DNA of 64,000 nucleotides from Helicostylum pulchrum (GCA_025677825.1 JAIXMO010000004.1:1-64000); one strand, 5' to 3'. Counted from the stretch's first letter, positions 22,901 through 33,874 are shown. The notes: a model not told the origin generated them from the sequence alone. Numbers and translations: made by a program.

Positions 22901-24552
22901 GAAAAAATTATTGATTTAGATATTGATCCTAGACATCTTGTTCGACTTGGTCACGGTGAAGAAGAATTAAATTCGGATTCTAGTTTTAGCAAGTATGGTC
23001 GTGTTTCTTCTGCTTTGGAACGTCGTCTTATCTTGTTACAAGAGGTACAGCGGTTATCTCAATCTTTAGGTGTTCATGGAGAGCATGGTTCTACCTGTGA
23101 AACTGCTGGTTACTTTTATCAAGTAACTGTGTTACCTCGCTGGGAAACCTTCTTGAGCAAGGTTGCTGAAATTGACTCTCTTGAAAAGATTGCTGAAATC
23201 TTTCCATTTGCCGAATTCTTTTCTAATGCTCCTAAGCCTATCTTTGCCGATTGTATTGATAAAAATACAGCTTTAAAGGCTGCTACTGGTTGTTTCACTC
23301 ACCTTCAAAATACCTTTACTGAATTAGAAGAAATTAGACCTTTTGAATTGTTAAGATCTAGTTATGATCGTTCCAATTATTTACTTACCAAGGAAGCCAA
23401 GATTATTGCAATGACTTGTACTCATGCTGCTTTAAAGCGTCGCGAACTGGTTGCTCTTCATTTCAAGTATGATAATATTATTATTGAAGAAGCTGCACAA
23501 ATCTTGGAAGTCGAAACCTTTATCCCCTTGTTACTCCAAGAAGCTGATCACGGTACTAATCGTTTAAAGAGAGTTATCTTGATTGGTGATCATCATCAAT
23601 TACCTCCTGTTGTCAAAAATACTGCTTTCCAACAATACGGTAACATGGAACAAAGTATGTTTACAAGATTTGTTAGATTAGGTGTGCCTACACTTCAATT
23701 GGATAAACAAGGTCGTGCTCGTCCTTCACTCGCTAACCTCTATAACTGGCGTTATAACGACTTGCAAGATTTAGAAAAGGTAACTGTAGATAGTTATACC
23801 AAGGCCAATGCTGGATTTACCTTTGAGTATCAAATGGTCCATGTTGATAAGTTCCAAAATCAAGGTGAAACTGAACCCGTACCTTATTTCTATCAGAATT
23901 TGGGTGAGGCTGAATATGTTGTTGCTGTCTATCAGTACATGCGTTTGCTTGGTTACCCTGCTGAAAAGATCTCCATTTTGACTACTTATAATGGTCAAAA
24001 GGCTTTGATTGATGATGTTATGAAACGTAGATGTGCCTGGAACCCTTATTTTGGTAAACCTGCTGCTATTACAACCGTTGATAAGTACCAAGGACAACAA
24101 AACGATTGTAAGTTTTTTTTTAAGATGTTAGAATATTATAATAATATTTTTTATTATATTTAGATGTATTGTTATCTCTTGTAAGAACCAAGACTGTAGG
24201 TCATATCCGCGATATTCGTCGTTTAGTTGTTGCCATGTCTCGTGCTAGATTAGGTCTCTATGTTTTCTGTCACAAGACCTTGTTTGAAAACTGTTATGAA
24301 CTTGAACCTGTATTTAAACAATTAAGTAATAGATCTGATAAATTACAACTTCAACATGATGAAAATTATCCTGCAAAACGTAGCGTCGAAGATAGAGGAG
24401 AAGCAACTGAAATTAATGATGTAGAAGAAATGGGTAAATTGGTTTACAAGTTGAGTCAGGAACAATTGGAATCTATGCGTTCTGAAGAAGCAGATAAAGC
24501 TACTTTAGAGGAATCTGCTCTTGCGGAAGTTGAAGCAATGGAACAAGATTAA
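19972..24552 (+). CDS. AQR: Aquarius-type intron-binding spliceosomal RNA helicase
   Basis: SF1 RNA helicase of the spliceosome (human AQR/IBP160, fission yeast Cwf11) that binds the intron upstream of the branch point. Six exons are inferred, with the long one about 20979-24109. The N-terminal ARM-repeat part reads SDSVSKLAEKYFGG and LPTRRFFNTLLEDH, as in AQR. RecA motifs: GPPGTGKTD (Walker A, near 22778), IIIEEAAQILEVETFIPLLLQ-type motif II near 23480, GDHHQLPPVVKN (III), VDKYQGQQND (V, split by the last intron at 24108) and VVAMSRARLGLYV (VI). The ATG at 19972 (MYQKTTLPLH) is the first in the open exon; open frame upstream overlaps TAF13 on the other strand and is not needed. A basic KKSKKSKKA linker lies before the helicase core. 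The acidic tail ends EAMEQD. Convergent with TRM9 (82 bp). Confidence 0.95.
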
Positions 24553-24634
24553 TTAGAATTTATATACAAAAAACAAAAACAAAAAACATGTGTAAAATAA
24601 AAAAATCCAAAGAGATGTAATAAGAGAGTGTTTT

Positions 24635-25476
24635 TTATTTTTTTTGTGCAATAACATAATGGTTATCACGATCATATCCAGAAGTTTCAATCACTACGCC
24701 TTCAACTTGTTCAAATAAATCATCTAATTCTCCCTTTTTAAATAAGTGATAGTATCTGTTATACACAGGGAAATCTTCTTCCTTTTCTTTGATTTCAGTT
24801 TGCCCCTTTTTAGGAGTTAGTTTCCATGGAACAAATACATCTTGTTGTCCTGGTTCAAAATTACGTTTACTGAATTTGGTTTGCTCTAATGCCCATACAA
24901 ATACAAGTACTCTTCCTCCGGGTTTAACAATCTTGAACAAATCTTTGATAGCTTGTAATCTTCTTTCTGGACTAGCAAAATGATGAATTACAGCGATAGA
25001 AATAGCGAAATCCTAGCCAAAACAAAAAAGTGTTAATATATGTGTATGTATATAAAGAGAAAAAAACACATACAAAAGAATTGTCTCTGTAAGGTAAGTT
25101 AAGACCATCGGCAACCATGCCTTCAAATCCACGATCGTGTACAATCTTGATCAAGTTTGAACTTCTATCTGATCCAAGTACAAGCACATTTGGATTAACG
25201 CCAATATATTTTCCATTACCACAACCAACATCTGCACCGAGACTACCTGGTTTTAAACCATTTAAAAAGTCTTCTACTACAGGCCAAGGCTTTTTTTTAA
25301 ATGCACGTTAGTTGTGTTGGGAAGATCATTTAAAAATGTGTAGATCAAACCTTGTATCGAGTATCACTGAAATGAGTTGCAATAACTTCATATACTTCAT
25401 GAACGTTCTTTTGTTCGTAATCAGTTTGATTCAGCTCAGGTGTTTCTACTGCAATTGGTTGAGGTTTATTCGCCAT
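24635..25476 (-). CDS. TRM9: tRNA wobble-uridine methyltransferase Trm9-like
   Basis: SAM-dependent enzyme that methylates carboxymethyl-uridine at the wobble position to mcm5U (with Trm112 in yeast; homologous to the methyltransferase domain of ALKBH8). Exons 25351-25476, 25074-25289 and 24635-25012 join to 239 residues. It starts MANKPQPIAVETPELNQTDY, followed by YEVIATHFSDTRYKPWPVVE, which is typical of Trm9. SAM motif I is GADVGCGNGKY, then SDRSSNLIKI, DGLNLPYRDNSFDFAISIAV-type motif IV and FASPERR. Motif post-I and the end GYDRDNHYVIAQKK fit. Its 5' end lies only about 60 bp from the TSD of the hAT-like element, so the promoter may have been altered by the insertion. Confidence 0.93.
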
Positions 25477-25532
25477 TATAAAAAGTATGTAAAAAAAAAA
25501 GCAAAAAAAAAAAAAGAAGCCTGTCAAAATTT
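25477..25532. other. Remaining TRM9 upstream DNA before the element
   Basis: A-rich leader only; its far end abuts the 8-bp target duplication at 25533. Confidence 0.4.
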
Positions 25533-25540
25533 GATTTAAT
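25533..25540. repeat. Target-site duplication, left
   Basis: GATTTAAT immediately before the left inverted repeat; identical to 27193-27200. Confidence 0.75.
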
Positions 25541-25599
25541 TAGAGATAGCGGTTTCAACGCGTGACGATACCAATCGATGTAACTATACAACGATAGGG

Positions 25600-25672
25600 C
25601 ATCGATCGTTGAAGATATTCCAACGATATATGTTTGTGATATCGTTCTATTGCTTCAACGATCGGTTACACG
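25600..25672. repeat. Subterminal inverted repeat of the hAT-like element
   Basis: Arms CGATCGTTGAAG (25603 onward) and CTTCAACGATCG (to about 25664) enclose a short loop; AACGATAT and ATATCGTT extend the pairing. A palindromic relative, GTTCAACGATCG-type, sits near the right end (27126-27146). Confidence 0.6.
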
Positions 25673-25789
25673 CATATTTCCTACTATACACGGTCAATTT
25701 ACAGTTTTCAATTGGTACACCAAGATATACCAACTAAAATCTGGCAATGGTTTAACTTGATCTTGAATTTATAAATCCGCGGCATCCAA

Positions 25790-26050
25790 CGTCTTTAATA
25801 CTTCTGCGTCTGGGACCATACAAATAGTATTGACCTGAAATATTAAAATCACATTGATAGAACTCTTTTATAGACTTCCTTTGGTTATCACAGGTTGATC
25901 TCGACGATACACTTTTAGCGGTTTGATATCGTTTCTTTTTTTTTTTTTACCGCCTTGGTAAACCAAGTCATAAATAAGTTTACTGTCTTCGGATAAAATA
26001 GCTCACGCTTTAAATACGAGAGTGCCGCTGGCAACTGTTCCATAACGTTG
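25790..26050 (-). pseudogene. Unidentified coding-like fragment inside the element
   Basis: The minus strand reads YGTVASGTLVFKA, a stop, AILSEDSKLIYDLVYQGG, then KPLKVYRRDQPVITKG. After a possible intron ending TTTCAG it reads VNTICMVPDAEVLKTLDAAD. It looks like disrupted protein rather than random DNA, but I do not recognise the family. Probably a second captured gene piece. Confidence 0.3.
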
Positions 26051-26820
26051 AAATGTGGTGATAGTCGCAAAGAACAAATTATGGATAGTGATTTCTTTTT
26101 ATTTATTGTAGCGCTTTTAAGTTACCTAGTATATATAAATGCTTCGTTACGAAAGTTAATGACATCTTTAACTTTATCGATATCACTAAATATGAAAGAG
26201 ATAAAGTAGTGGGGAAAAAATCCACCCTTAAATCAAACATACCTTATATCGAATAGTGGACGAGATCATTACAGTAAAAAAGAAATTTTTTTTATTGGAC
26301 ACTTTTTTATTTGTAAACTTTCATTTTTATTAAATATATAAAGATACACATTAGCCTTTCTAAAGAAATTTTCCAAGAGTAACCGCAAGGAGGTTTGTAT
26401 CTATATACCCTCGCCTACAAAAAGAGAAAAGCACACGCACACCTTCCCCCGACAACTATATTGCCTAGGATCTAGTGGTAAGCGAGCCAGTCCCTACTGT
26501 TAGTATGCTCACGTTTTATTTTTCAGTTACCCAGCCAGAAAAACCTTGAGCCAAAAACCTTTGAGCTCAGAAACCTCGAACCAAAATTTAGAACTGACCA
26601 ACAAACAAAATAAGTACGAGATGCAATTCTAAACTTAAACGAAAAAAAAAAAGTTTTGTTTTCCCTCCTCGAATAGTATTCTAGTTAAGCTGAAATGTTA
26701 CATGTAAATAAAAAAAAGTGGTCCTCATGAGGTTCCCCGCAGAATAAGTTTTCTGTCACATACAATGCGTGTTTTTTTACATGTATAAAAGTATGACTTT
26801 TTGGAAATTAGGTTATTTTT

Positions 26821-26974
26821 GAATATACTGCTCTGGAAGTGGAGGGTTGTACTGATGCTATGGTTGATTTGTCCATACCAGGTACTAATAAAAATCAGAG
26901 GCTAATAATCAAGCCAAGAATATACCCTTCACCATTAAAGAAGGTGTTGAGTATCGTATGAAGGTTAAGTCCAG
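26821..26974 (+). pseudogene. Rho GDP-dissociation inhibitor fragment inside the element
   Basis: Reads EYTALEVEGCTDAMVDLSIP, then after a frame change at about 26881-26905 NIPFTIKEGVEYRMKVKS. This matches the central immunoglobulin-like fold of RhoGDI (EVEG..D..VDLS.PG ... PFTIKEGVEYRMKV). Only about 50 residues are present; the N-terminal regulatory arm and the C-terminal strands are missing. A GT donor-like GTAAAC follows, as if the piece ended at an original exon boundary. Not functional; captured or transduplicated by the surrounding element. Confidence 0.72.
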
Positions 26975-27192
26975 GTAAACAACGCTTAAAACTGGAATAA
27001 CCACAGTAAGTAAAAGGTAAAAGCGTCGCACTTTTTTGGATCGACCATGTAAATTGACCGTGTATCAACATTTAGTAAAAGATTTATTCTATTACATATC
27101 GTTTGATTGTAGAGACTTTTTTTCTGTTCAACAATCGATCGTTGAACATATTGCTACATTGGCATATCCTTGTATTGAAACTGCTATCTCTA

Positions 27193-27200
27193 GATTTAAT
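27193..27200. repeat. Target-site duplication, right
   Basis: GATTTAAT immediately after the right inverted repeat; identical to 25533-25540. Confidence 0.75.
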
Positions 27201-27680
27201 TCTGTGCACGGTCTATACAACTGATTGGTTTAGAGTGTTGTGGAAGGCTGTCAGGTATAAAAAAAAACAGCTGCAGCCTTAGTAATAGTGCAGATTTTAC
27301 AGGCAGATTATGAAAAAAATCTAGTTTGCTATCTCTTTACACTTAAACCACACATTACAAAGTACCTGCTATTTTTCGTATAAAGTATTATTCTCCTGCT
27401 TGAGAAAAAATGACTATTCGTTGGCGCTGTCACAATTGACACACCCGTAACGTGACACCACGTTTGAACCTTTACTTTTTTTTTTAGATAGGCTTTATTA
27501 TCCATCAAAGCTAATACAAAACTAAAGTAAATTTTAATATCTAAAGGGTACTTGAGTACTGTAAAATGATGAATGCTTTTATTTTAGTAATATGATCATA
27601 TCTATTTTTTGTTTTTTTTAATGATATACGCTTCTTTTTTTTTTTCTTTTTTCCCCTTTCAAAAAAATATAAAAAAAAAA
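27201..27680. other. Intergenic between the element and RRP9
   Basis: AT-rich with poly-T tracts near the RRP9 3' end. No gene recognised. Confidence 0.5.
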
Positions 27681-29551
27681 CTAAATAATTCTTAATTGAT
27701 TTGAAGTAGACTCAAATTCAATAACTTTTGTACAATTCTTTACACCACCCTTCAATCTAACCCAACGACCCAACTTTAATTCTTGACCAACACCAACGAC
27801 AAGAAGAGTACGCTTAGAGGGGAAAGTAGTCTTGAGTTGAATGCTGTTAACAACACCATTTACAGGAATTTCAGCAATTTGACTAAAACTCTTATTATCT
27901 TCAGCCAATTTCCAAACACGAACATAGCCATCCCATGATCCAGACACAAATAAATCAGAGTATCTTAAGCACGCAACAGATGTAATCCAATAGGGTGTAT
28001 TGATCTCTCCTTCCGATTCACTTACAACAGTATTTAATCCATGTGCAGTTGAAACTGAAAATACAGGCTTTTTACGACTGAGCTCCCATAATGAAAGTAC
28101 ACCACTATCACCACCAGTAATAAACATACTTTCGTCAATTTGTGCTAAACAATCAACGGAACCTTCAACAAATAAGGGTTTGTTAGTTTCTGTATCCTTG
28201 GTTGTAATACCACCTCGAAAGACAAGTTGTGATTCTTCCACAATTTTCCAAAGTCTCGCTGTTTTGTCTCGTCCACCAGTTGATACACATCTTTCACGGC
28301 CAAGGGTATCAATATCCGTAATTTGATCTTGGTGACCAAACAATGTCTCTATATAAGTACGTTCATCAATATTCCAAAGTTTAATTGTACGATCGTGAGA
28401 TGCAGAGTATAATTGATTTGATCCTTTACGGAACGCCAAACCCTTTTTTTAAAAAAGAAAAACCAATAATTAATATTTGTACTGTGCATGTATAACACAT
28501 ATAAAAGTTACTTACAGCAATAGTATCTCGATGTTGAGTAAATTTAACAAGATGTTTATCCTCTTTTACTGACCAAATATTAATAATTTTATCCTTTCCA
28601 CCACTTGCAAGATATTGACCATCGAAACTTATTGCAAGGCACAAAATGTGATCGGTATGTCCATTATAATTCTTGACTCCCTTTCTTCCACCGGGGAAAG
28701 TATGTAACTTTTGATATGTCTTTGCGTCCCCTATTTTTTTTTTTTAAAAAAAACAGTTAGTAACTTGTGTATATAAATTGTGATGCGTGGGTATATATAC
28801 ATTTGACAATGGATCCATCTTTAGAAGCTGAATAGAAAAATGAGCCATTTTCAGCTAATGCAACTGCAGTAACAGGAAGTTGGTGTCCACGACATTGTGT
28901 AGTCTTTAAACTTTCGATATTATCGAATTTGAACTATTGAAAAAAAAAAAGCGTGTGTCAATATTCATGAATCTTTTTTTTTATTATAGTGTAAATAAAA
29001 TACTTACTGTGTCGGCGATACGTAAATGAATTCTACCTTCAGTTTCGTCCTATATTTTTAAAAAAAAGGTTAATTCATTTTTTTTATTAAACGTGATCAA
29101 AGTGATTCGATTGAAGAGTAAGTTACATACATCATCCTTCTTTAAACGTTCGGCAATCAAGTCTCTATCAAGATCAGCAGCATCGAAACCAGTAATATCG
29201 TCTATTACGAAATGTTAATCTGACATGTCAAAAAAAAAAATATTCTATAATAATAGTACCATCTAAAGTTTCTTCAATATTTCCCAAATAAGCTTTGGCG
29301 AGACGTACACGCTTTTCAGCGGCAGTTTCTTTAATTTCTTCGTCTTCAGACTCTACTTCACTATCGGCAGATACATTGGCGTTAAAGTGATCCTCTTCTT
29401 CATCTTCTTCAATATCACTTTCCTCTTTTTTCTTGGGAACGGGTGCAGCACGTCCCTTTTGTTGGGTCTTTTGGTTTCTTTGTACTGTGTTGGTAGTTTT
29501 GGCCGGGCGCTTACGCTTACGACTGTTAGCAAAAAAGGAATCCACTGCCAT
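27681..29551 (-). CDS. RRP9: U3 snoRNP protein Rrp9/U3-55K (WD40)
   Basis: Component of the U3 snoRNP, binding the U3 B/C motif, required for 18S rRNA processing in the nucleolus. Starts MAVDSFFANSRKRKRPAK, a basic nucleolar-type N-terminus, followed by an acidic stretch (DIEEDEEEDHF) and EKRVRLAKAYLGNIEE, characteristic of Rrp9. Several short exons (29260-29551, 29131-29201 and others) lead to the WD40 propeller: CRGHQLPVTAVAL, CLAISFDGQYLASGGKDKII, HDRTIKLWNIDERTYIE, CVSTGGRDKTARLW, FITGGDSGVLSLWE, FVSGSWDGYVRVW. The long last exon runs from about 28442 to 27681 and ends STSNQLRII. Divergent from ASA1 over 353 bp. Confidence 0.94.
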
Positions 29552-29904
29552 AGTTTTTTTTTTATGTATTAAAAGCGAAAAAAAAAAAAAAGTTCGAAGT
29601 TGGATTTTCTTAATGGTAATATCAAGCCACATGATTTACAGTCACAAATGGACTTATGCTGGTCCCTTTTTTTTTCTAGCTGTCAAAAAAGTGCATTAAT
29701 ATGTATAATTGGTTACTATGGCAATTAATAAGAGTCGAGTTTTATGTACGTAATAAAGTGATATGATGATGATTCATTGGTTTTATTTTTATTTTTTTAA
29801 AAACAGGGCTTTTTGTTTTAGGAGTATTACACTGTAAAAATATATTTTTCGCGTTTTTTTATTAAGTCGCCGCTGTTTGTTCTCTCTCTTTTTACTTTCA
29901 TGGA
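29552..29904. other. Divergent promoter region RRP9/ASA1
   Basis: 353 bp between start codons with A/T tracts and a pyrimidine run before the ASA1 ATG. No recognised element. Confidence 0.5.
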
Positions 29905-31252
29905 ATGGCAACCCCACAAGCTCCACCACCACCTACTTATATCTTTCGAGAACATAAAAGCTCGGTTAATTCCATTCACTTGTTTGAAAAAGACCAATAT
30001 TTAGCTTCAAGGTAGTAAAAATATTTTTTTTTAAAAAAAAACTCGTTTGTTTCTCATCTACTTTATTAGTGATGGCGATGGATGGATAATTATTTGGAGC
30101 ATGAGAACTAAAAGACCTTTATTGAAATGGAAAGCTCATGAAGATAACTGTTTAAAAGTGACCACAGTGAAAAGCAATCAATTGATAAGGTAAAATAAAA
30201 ATGTGCTTTGATCAAAAAGAAGTGCGTATATATATTTATTTAATGTAGTCAGGGAAGAGATAATATGATCCATATTTGGCAATTACCATCTTTACAAGAT
30301 GCTTTTTTAAACGAGGTGCCAGAATTGATTTCTTCCATTGTATATAATGGCTTAGGATTCTGTAAATTTTCGTGTGACGATAGTGAAGGTAACCTAAATA
30401 AAAGATTGATAAAACAAAAAACGAAAGTGTTAATTATAAACATCAGAATCTATACTGTTATGTTTTCCATCTATGGAGGAAATTGCGCTGGTAAAAAAAA
30501 AAAAAAGATTTTAAAAAAAGGATTGGGGAAGCACAAAAAGTTTTAAAACCACTTTTTTTTTAGTTTGATATCTATGATTTAACTTATCAACGTTATTTGA
30601 CTCGAAACATTGGCCAAACAGATAGCGGTTCAGTTCGGCTTGGTTCATGTATGGCAGTCGAACTATTTAGGACATCAGATACCTTATTTGTGCTTGCTGG
30701 GTATGAAAGTGGAACTGTAGCATTGTGGGAAATTAATAAAACAAGTAAACTTGTTTGGCATAAACAAGTGCATACTGAACCAGGTAAAAATCTTTATATA
30801 ATTTTTTTTTTTTTTTTTACTAACCAAAAATAAATAAATAGTGCTCGATGTGTCAATAGATCCTACAAGATCTTTTTTGATATCTTCATCAGCAGATAAT
30901 CAAATATGTAAATATTCTTTAGCAACAGGTGATATTATCAAGAAGATAACGATAAAAAAGTCAGGAATTGTAGCGGTAAAGATTCGACCAGACAATAAAA
31001 TATTTGCTTCCGGCGGGTATGATGGAAGGTAAACAAAAACAAAAACAAAAAATGCTTTGATCTGTAAAAAATAATAATATTAATTTATTATATTATCAAG
31101 AATTCGTATATTTTCAGTTAAATCGATGAAGCCTTTAGCTATATTGTCTTATCATAGAGATACTACTTATGGTCTTGATTTCAGTAGAAATGATAATTGG
31201 TTGATTGGTTCCAGTCAAGACAATCGTATCAGTTTATGGAGCATTTTCTAAA
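29905..31252 (+). CDS. ASA1: ASTRA-associated protein 1 / GNB1L-like WD40 protein
   Basis: WD40 protein of the Asa1/GNB1L family, a subunit of the Tel2-interacting ASTRA/TTT assembly that stabilises PIKK kinases. The start ATG at 29905 gives MATPQAPPPPTYIFREHKSS; an earlier ATG at 29900 is out of frame. Seven introns or so break a single propeller: VNSIHLFEKDQYLAS, DGDGWIIIWSMRTKRP, LISQGRDNMIHIWQL, MAVELFRTSDTLFVLAGYES, LDVSIDPTRSFLISSSADNQ, VAVKIRPDNKIFASGGYDGR and LIGSSQDNRISLWSIF at the C-terminus. These, especially the GRD..IHIW and QDNRISLW repeats, fit Asa1. Family assignment rests on overall pattern. Confidence 0.8.
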
Positions 31253-31579
31253 GTCACATGGTGTGTGAAAAAAAACTAAGCATACAGTACATACATGCTT
31301 AAAGGATTATATATATTTTTTTAATAGATAACGATCATAAACTTGGTTCGTGCTACCAAATCATTTTACTCCGGGTTTTTCAGATAATCATTACTATTAA
31401 AACCCAGAATACCTATCTCTTAACTGCTATCTCTACATGGAACTAAACAATAGATATAACAGTATGCAAAATATTATATATAAATATCCTGGAATTTTCA
31501 TTCATCTATTTTTCTTCTTTTTCTTTCTTACAATTTTAATTTTAAAAACCAGTCATTTTTCTAAACTATTTTACTTGAT
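31253..31579. other. Upstream region of the ammonium transporter
   Basis: 327 bp with four HGATAR sites (separate entry) and a T-rich stretch just before the start codon. Confidence 0.6.
31326..31432. promoter_or_regulatory. Cluster of four GATA (HGATAR) sites
   Basis: AGATAA at 31326-31331 and 31382-31387 on the plus strand; AGATAG on the minus strand at 31413-31418 and 31427-31432. They lie 148-254 bp upstream of the ammonium transporter ATG. Fungal nitrogen-repression GATA activators (AreA/Nit2/Gln3 type) bind such clusters at ammonium-permease promoters; a role here is inferred. Confidence 0.5.
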
Positions 31580-33056
31580 ATGGAATCCGAACCAACAGCT
31601 CCTATTTATAACGCTGGTGATGTGGGATGGGTGTTAGCATCCACAGCTCTAGTCTGGCTTATGATACCAGGTGTGGGATACTTCTACTCTGGTATGGCTC
31701 GTAGAAAGAACGCGTTATCACTTATTATGTGTTGTGTATTATCACTTGTTGTGGTCAGCGTGCAATGGTTTATATTTGGATACAGTTTAACGTTTAGTAA
31801 AACCAGTACTGCCTTCTTGGGTAATATGGATAACGCTTTCCTCCGCGGTGTGTTAAACGAACCCTCCATGGGCAGCTCTGCTATTCCTGATCTCGTATTT
31901 TGTATCTTTCAATGCATGTTTGCTGCTTTAACACCTGCTTTAGCTATCGGTTCTGCTGCTGAACGGGCTCGTATTTTACCCATGATTATCTTTATCTTTA
32001 TTTGGACAACTGTCGTTTATGATCCTGTTGCATTTTGGGTATGGAATACAAACGGCTGGAGTTTTAAATTAGGTGGTCTTGATTTTGCTGGTGGAACGTA
32101 AGTTTTTACAGCATTTTTCATGCAAAATTTTACTAACTTTTTTTTATATATATATTAGTCCTGTTCATATTACGAGTGGTTTCGCTAGTTTAGCTTATGC
32201 TATTGTTTTAGGCCGTCGTGAAGGTCATGATCATAAGAAGGAAGAATTCAAACCTCATAATATGTCGAATGTTGTACTTGGTACTGCTTTACTTTGGTTT
32301 GGTTGGTTTGGTTTTAACGGTGGTTCTGCTTTATCTGGTAACTTGCGTGCTGCTATGGCTTGTGTCGTTACTAATTTAGCTGCTTCCATTGGTGCTATTA
32401 CTTGGATGGCTATTGATTACAGAATCGAACGCAAGTTCTCTGCGCTTGGCTTTTGTTCTGGTGCTGTTGCAGGTCTTGTGGCTATTACACCTGCAGCAGG
32501 TTATGTTGGTCCTGGTCCTGCTGTTGCTATTGGTTTCTTGGGCGCCTGCTCTTGTAACTTGGCCGTTCATTTAAAGCAATACCTTAACTATGATGATGTT
32601 GCTGATGTCTTTGCTGTTCACGGTGTTGGTGGATATGTTGGATCTATCTTGACCGGTATCTTTGCTGAATCTTATATTGCTAAACTTGACGGTGTTACTG
32701 AAATTCCAGGTGGTTGGATGAATGGTAACTGGATTCAAGTTGGTTATCAATTTGCGGATGCTACTGCAGGAGCTGCTTGGGCCTTTGTTGTCACTTATCT
32801 CATTCTTTTTATTATGAACCGTATTCCTGGTCTTTCTCTTCGTGTTGATCGTGAAGCTGAGCTCAAAGGTTTGGACGCTGCTGAAATTGGAGAGATGGCT
32901 TACTATCACGTTGATAAGATTGTTGCTGTCAATCAAAATACTGGTGAGGAAAAGATTGTACAAGAAGAAGTTGAAGGGTATAGTTTCGAGCCTCAGGCTC
33001 AAGGTACTATGGGTTCAGGAAAACCTTTGACTCATGAAAGTCTTAACAACGTTTAA
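31580..33056 (+). CDS. Ammonium transporter, Amt/Mep family
   Basis: Plasma-membrane ammonium permease. Exons 31580-32097 and 32159-33056 encode 471 residues, the usual size with 11 membrane helices. N-terminal DVGWVLASTALVWLMIPGVG; the pore signature spans the intron as GGLDFAGGTPVHITSGFASL with the first twin His. WFGWFGFNGGSAL follows, then FAVHGVGGYVGSILTG with the second pore His. The cytoplasmic tail contains DREAELKGLDAAEIGEMAYY, a region typical of fungal Mep/Amt tails, and ends ESLNNV. Intact. GATA sites upstream suggest nitrogen control. Confidence 0.96.
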
Positions 33057-33516
33057 GCCCTTTTTTTATTCTATATGTACATTAATCCTCCTTCTTTTTC
33101 TTCCTTTCATACATACTTAACTATTTAAACAATAATACATTCTATTGATATCCCTCCCTCACATTTTAACTAATAAACAACTTTAATAATTTATCTTCTT
33201 TTTTTTTTTGTATCCGTATCATGATTTTTTTTACAGGCAATGATAATAAGCTTTTTTTTTTAACAGGTATACATGTAATGCAAAAAGAAAATCTTTCAGG
33301 TAGTAAACTATAAAACAAGTTGCATTACAGATCGACTGCATAATTAATAACTAAAGGGGAGAAAATCAACACTTTTAGGTTTAGTTTCCAGGTACAATGA
33401 GTTTATTTAAACCTCGCTGAAAAAGATAGAAAAAAGAAAAAGAGTGACTTGCAATCTTTTTCCCCCTTTTACCTTTTTTCTTCTTTTCTATTTCCATCTT
33501 GAACCAGATTGTGTTC
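33057..33516. other. Intergenic
   Basis: Pyrimidine-rich 3' region of the transporter, A/T runs, then a T/C-rich tract before the next start. No gene seen. Confidence 0.5.
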
Positions 33517-33874
33517 ATGACAACACCTACTATTGGACTCGAGGCTTGGGAAGCAAACAGAAAAGCATGGACTACACCAAACGAGCAGTATAAAAACGAT
33601 TCAGACTCGTTAAAAGAAAAAGCTGAAAGGTGTGGAGTGCTTTTAAAAAATCAAGCTGAACGTATTACGTTTTATCAAAGACTTGTATTGCAAAGACAAA
33701 GCTTTCGTACTCCTGTCCCTTTACAACATGTTGTAAGTAGTAAATATATATGTATAAGTAGATAGATTTTTTTTATTTAATTTTTTTTTTTGACAGATTC
33801 CTATTCTTGTGACTGGTTGGCAAGAAGATGGGTTATGGCCTAAAGGAATGGTCGCTCCTCCTGATAGCGATTAG
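33517..33874 (+). CDS. Small DUF4050/Gag1-like protein
   Basis: Two exons, 33517-33732 and 33797-33874, giving 97 residues starting MTTPTIGLEAWEANRKAW. The core FYQRLVLQRQSFRTPVPLQH, then IPILVTGWQEDGLWPKG, resembles the fungal DUF4050/Gag1-like clamp domain, which has a similar P-I/V-L-x-x-W-x-D-G-x-W-P pattern. That domain is otherwise found in larger fungal proteins linked to TORC1 signalling; here it is almost alone. Convergent with the GID1-like gene, with only 37 bp between stop codons. The gene is well supported; the family name is tentative. Confidence 0.65.

Larger units (their letters stand above)
25541..27192. mobile_element. hAT-like non-autonomous transposon with captured gene fragments
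   Basis: 1652 bp bounded by terminal inverted repeats. The left end begins TAGAGATAGCGGTTTCAA and the complement of the right end TAGAGATAGCAGTTTCAA (17 of 18 match). Looser similarity continues for about 90 bp, including CCAATG-TA and palindromic CGATCGTTGAA segments. It is flanked by an exact 8-bp direct repeat GATTTAAT at 25533-25540 and 27193-27200. An 8-bp duplication and a terminus starting TAGAG fit the hAT superfamily (YARNG ends). No transposase is visible, so it would be non-autonomous. The interior holds a RhoGDI fragment (26821-26974) and a minus-strand coding-like stretch (about 25790-26050). Confidence 0.75.

Noticed and set aside
27036..27224. ORF at the right end of the hAT-like element as transposase remnant
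   Set aside because: It overlaps the terminal repeat and shows no hAT dimerisation or catalytic motif.
32571..33002. Minus-strand ORFs within the ammonium transporter
   Set aside because: Shadow frames of a well-identified gene.
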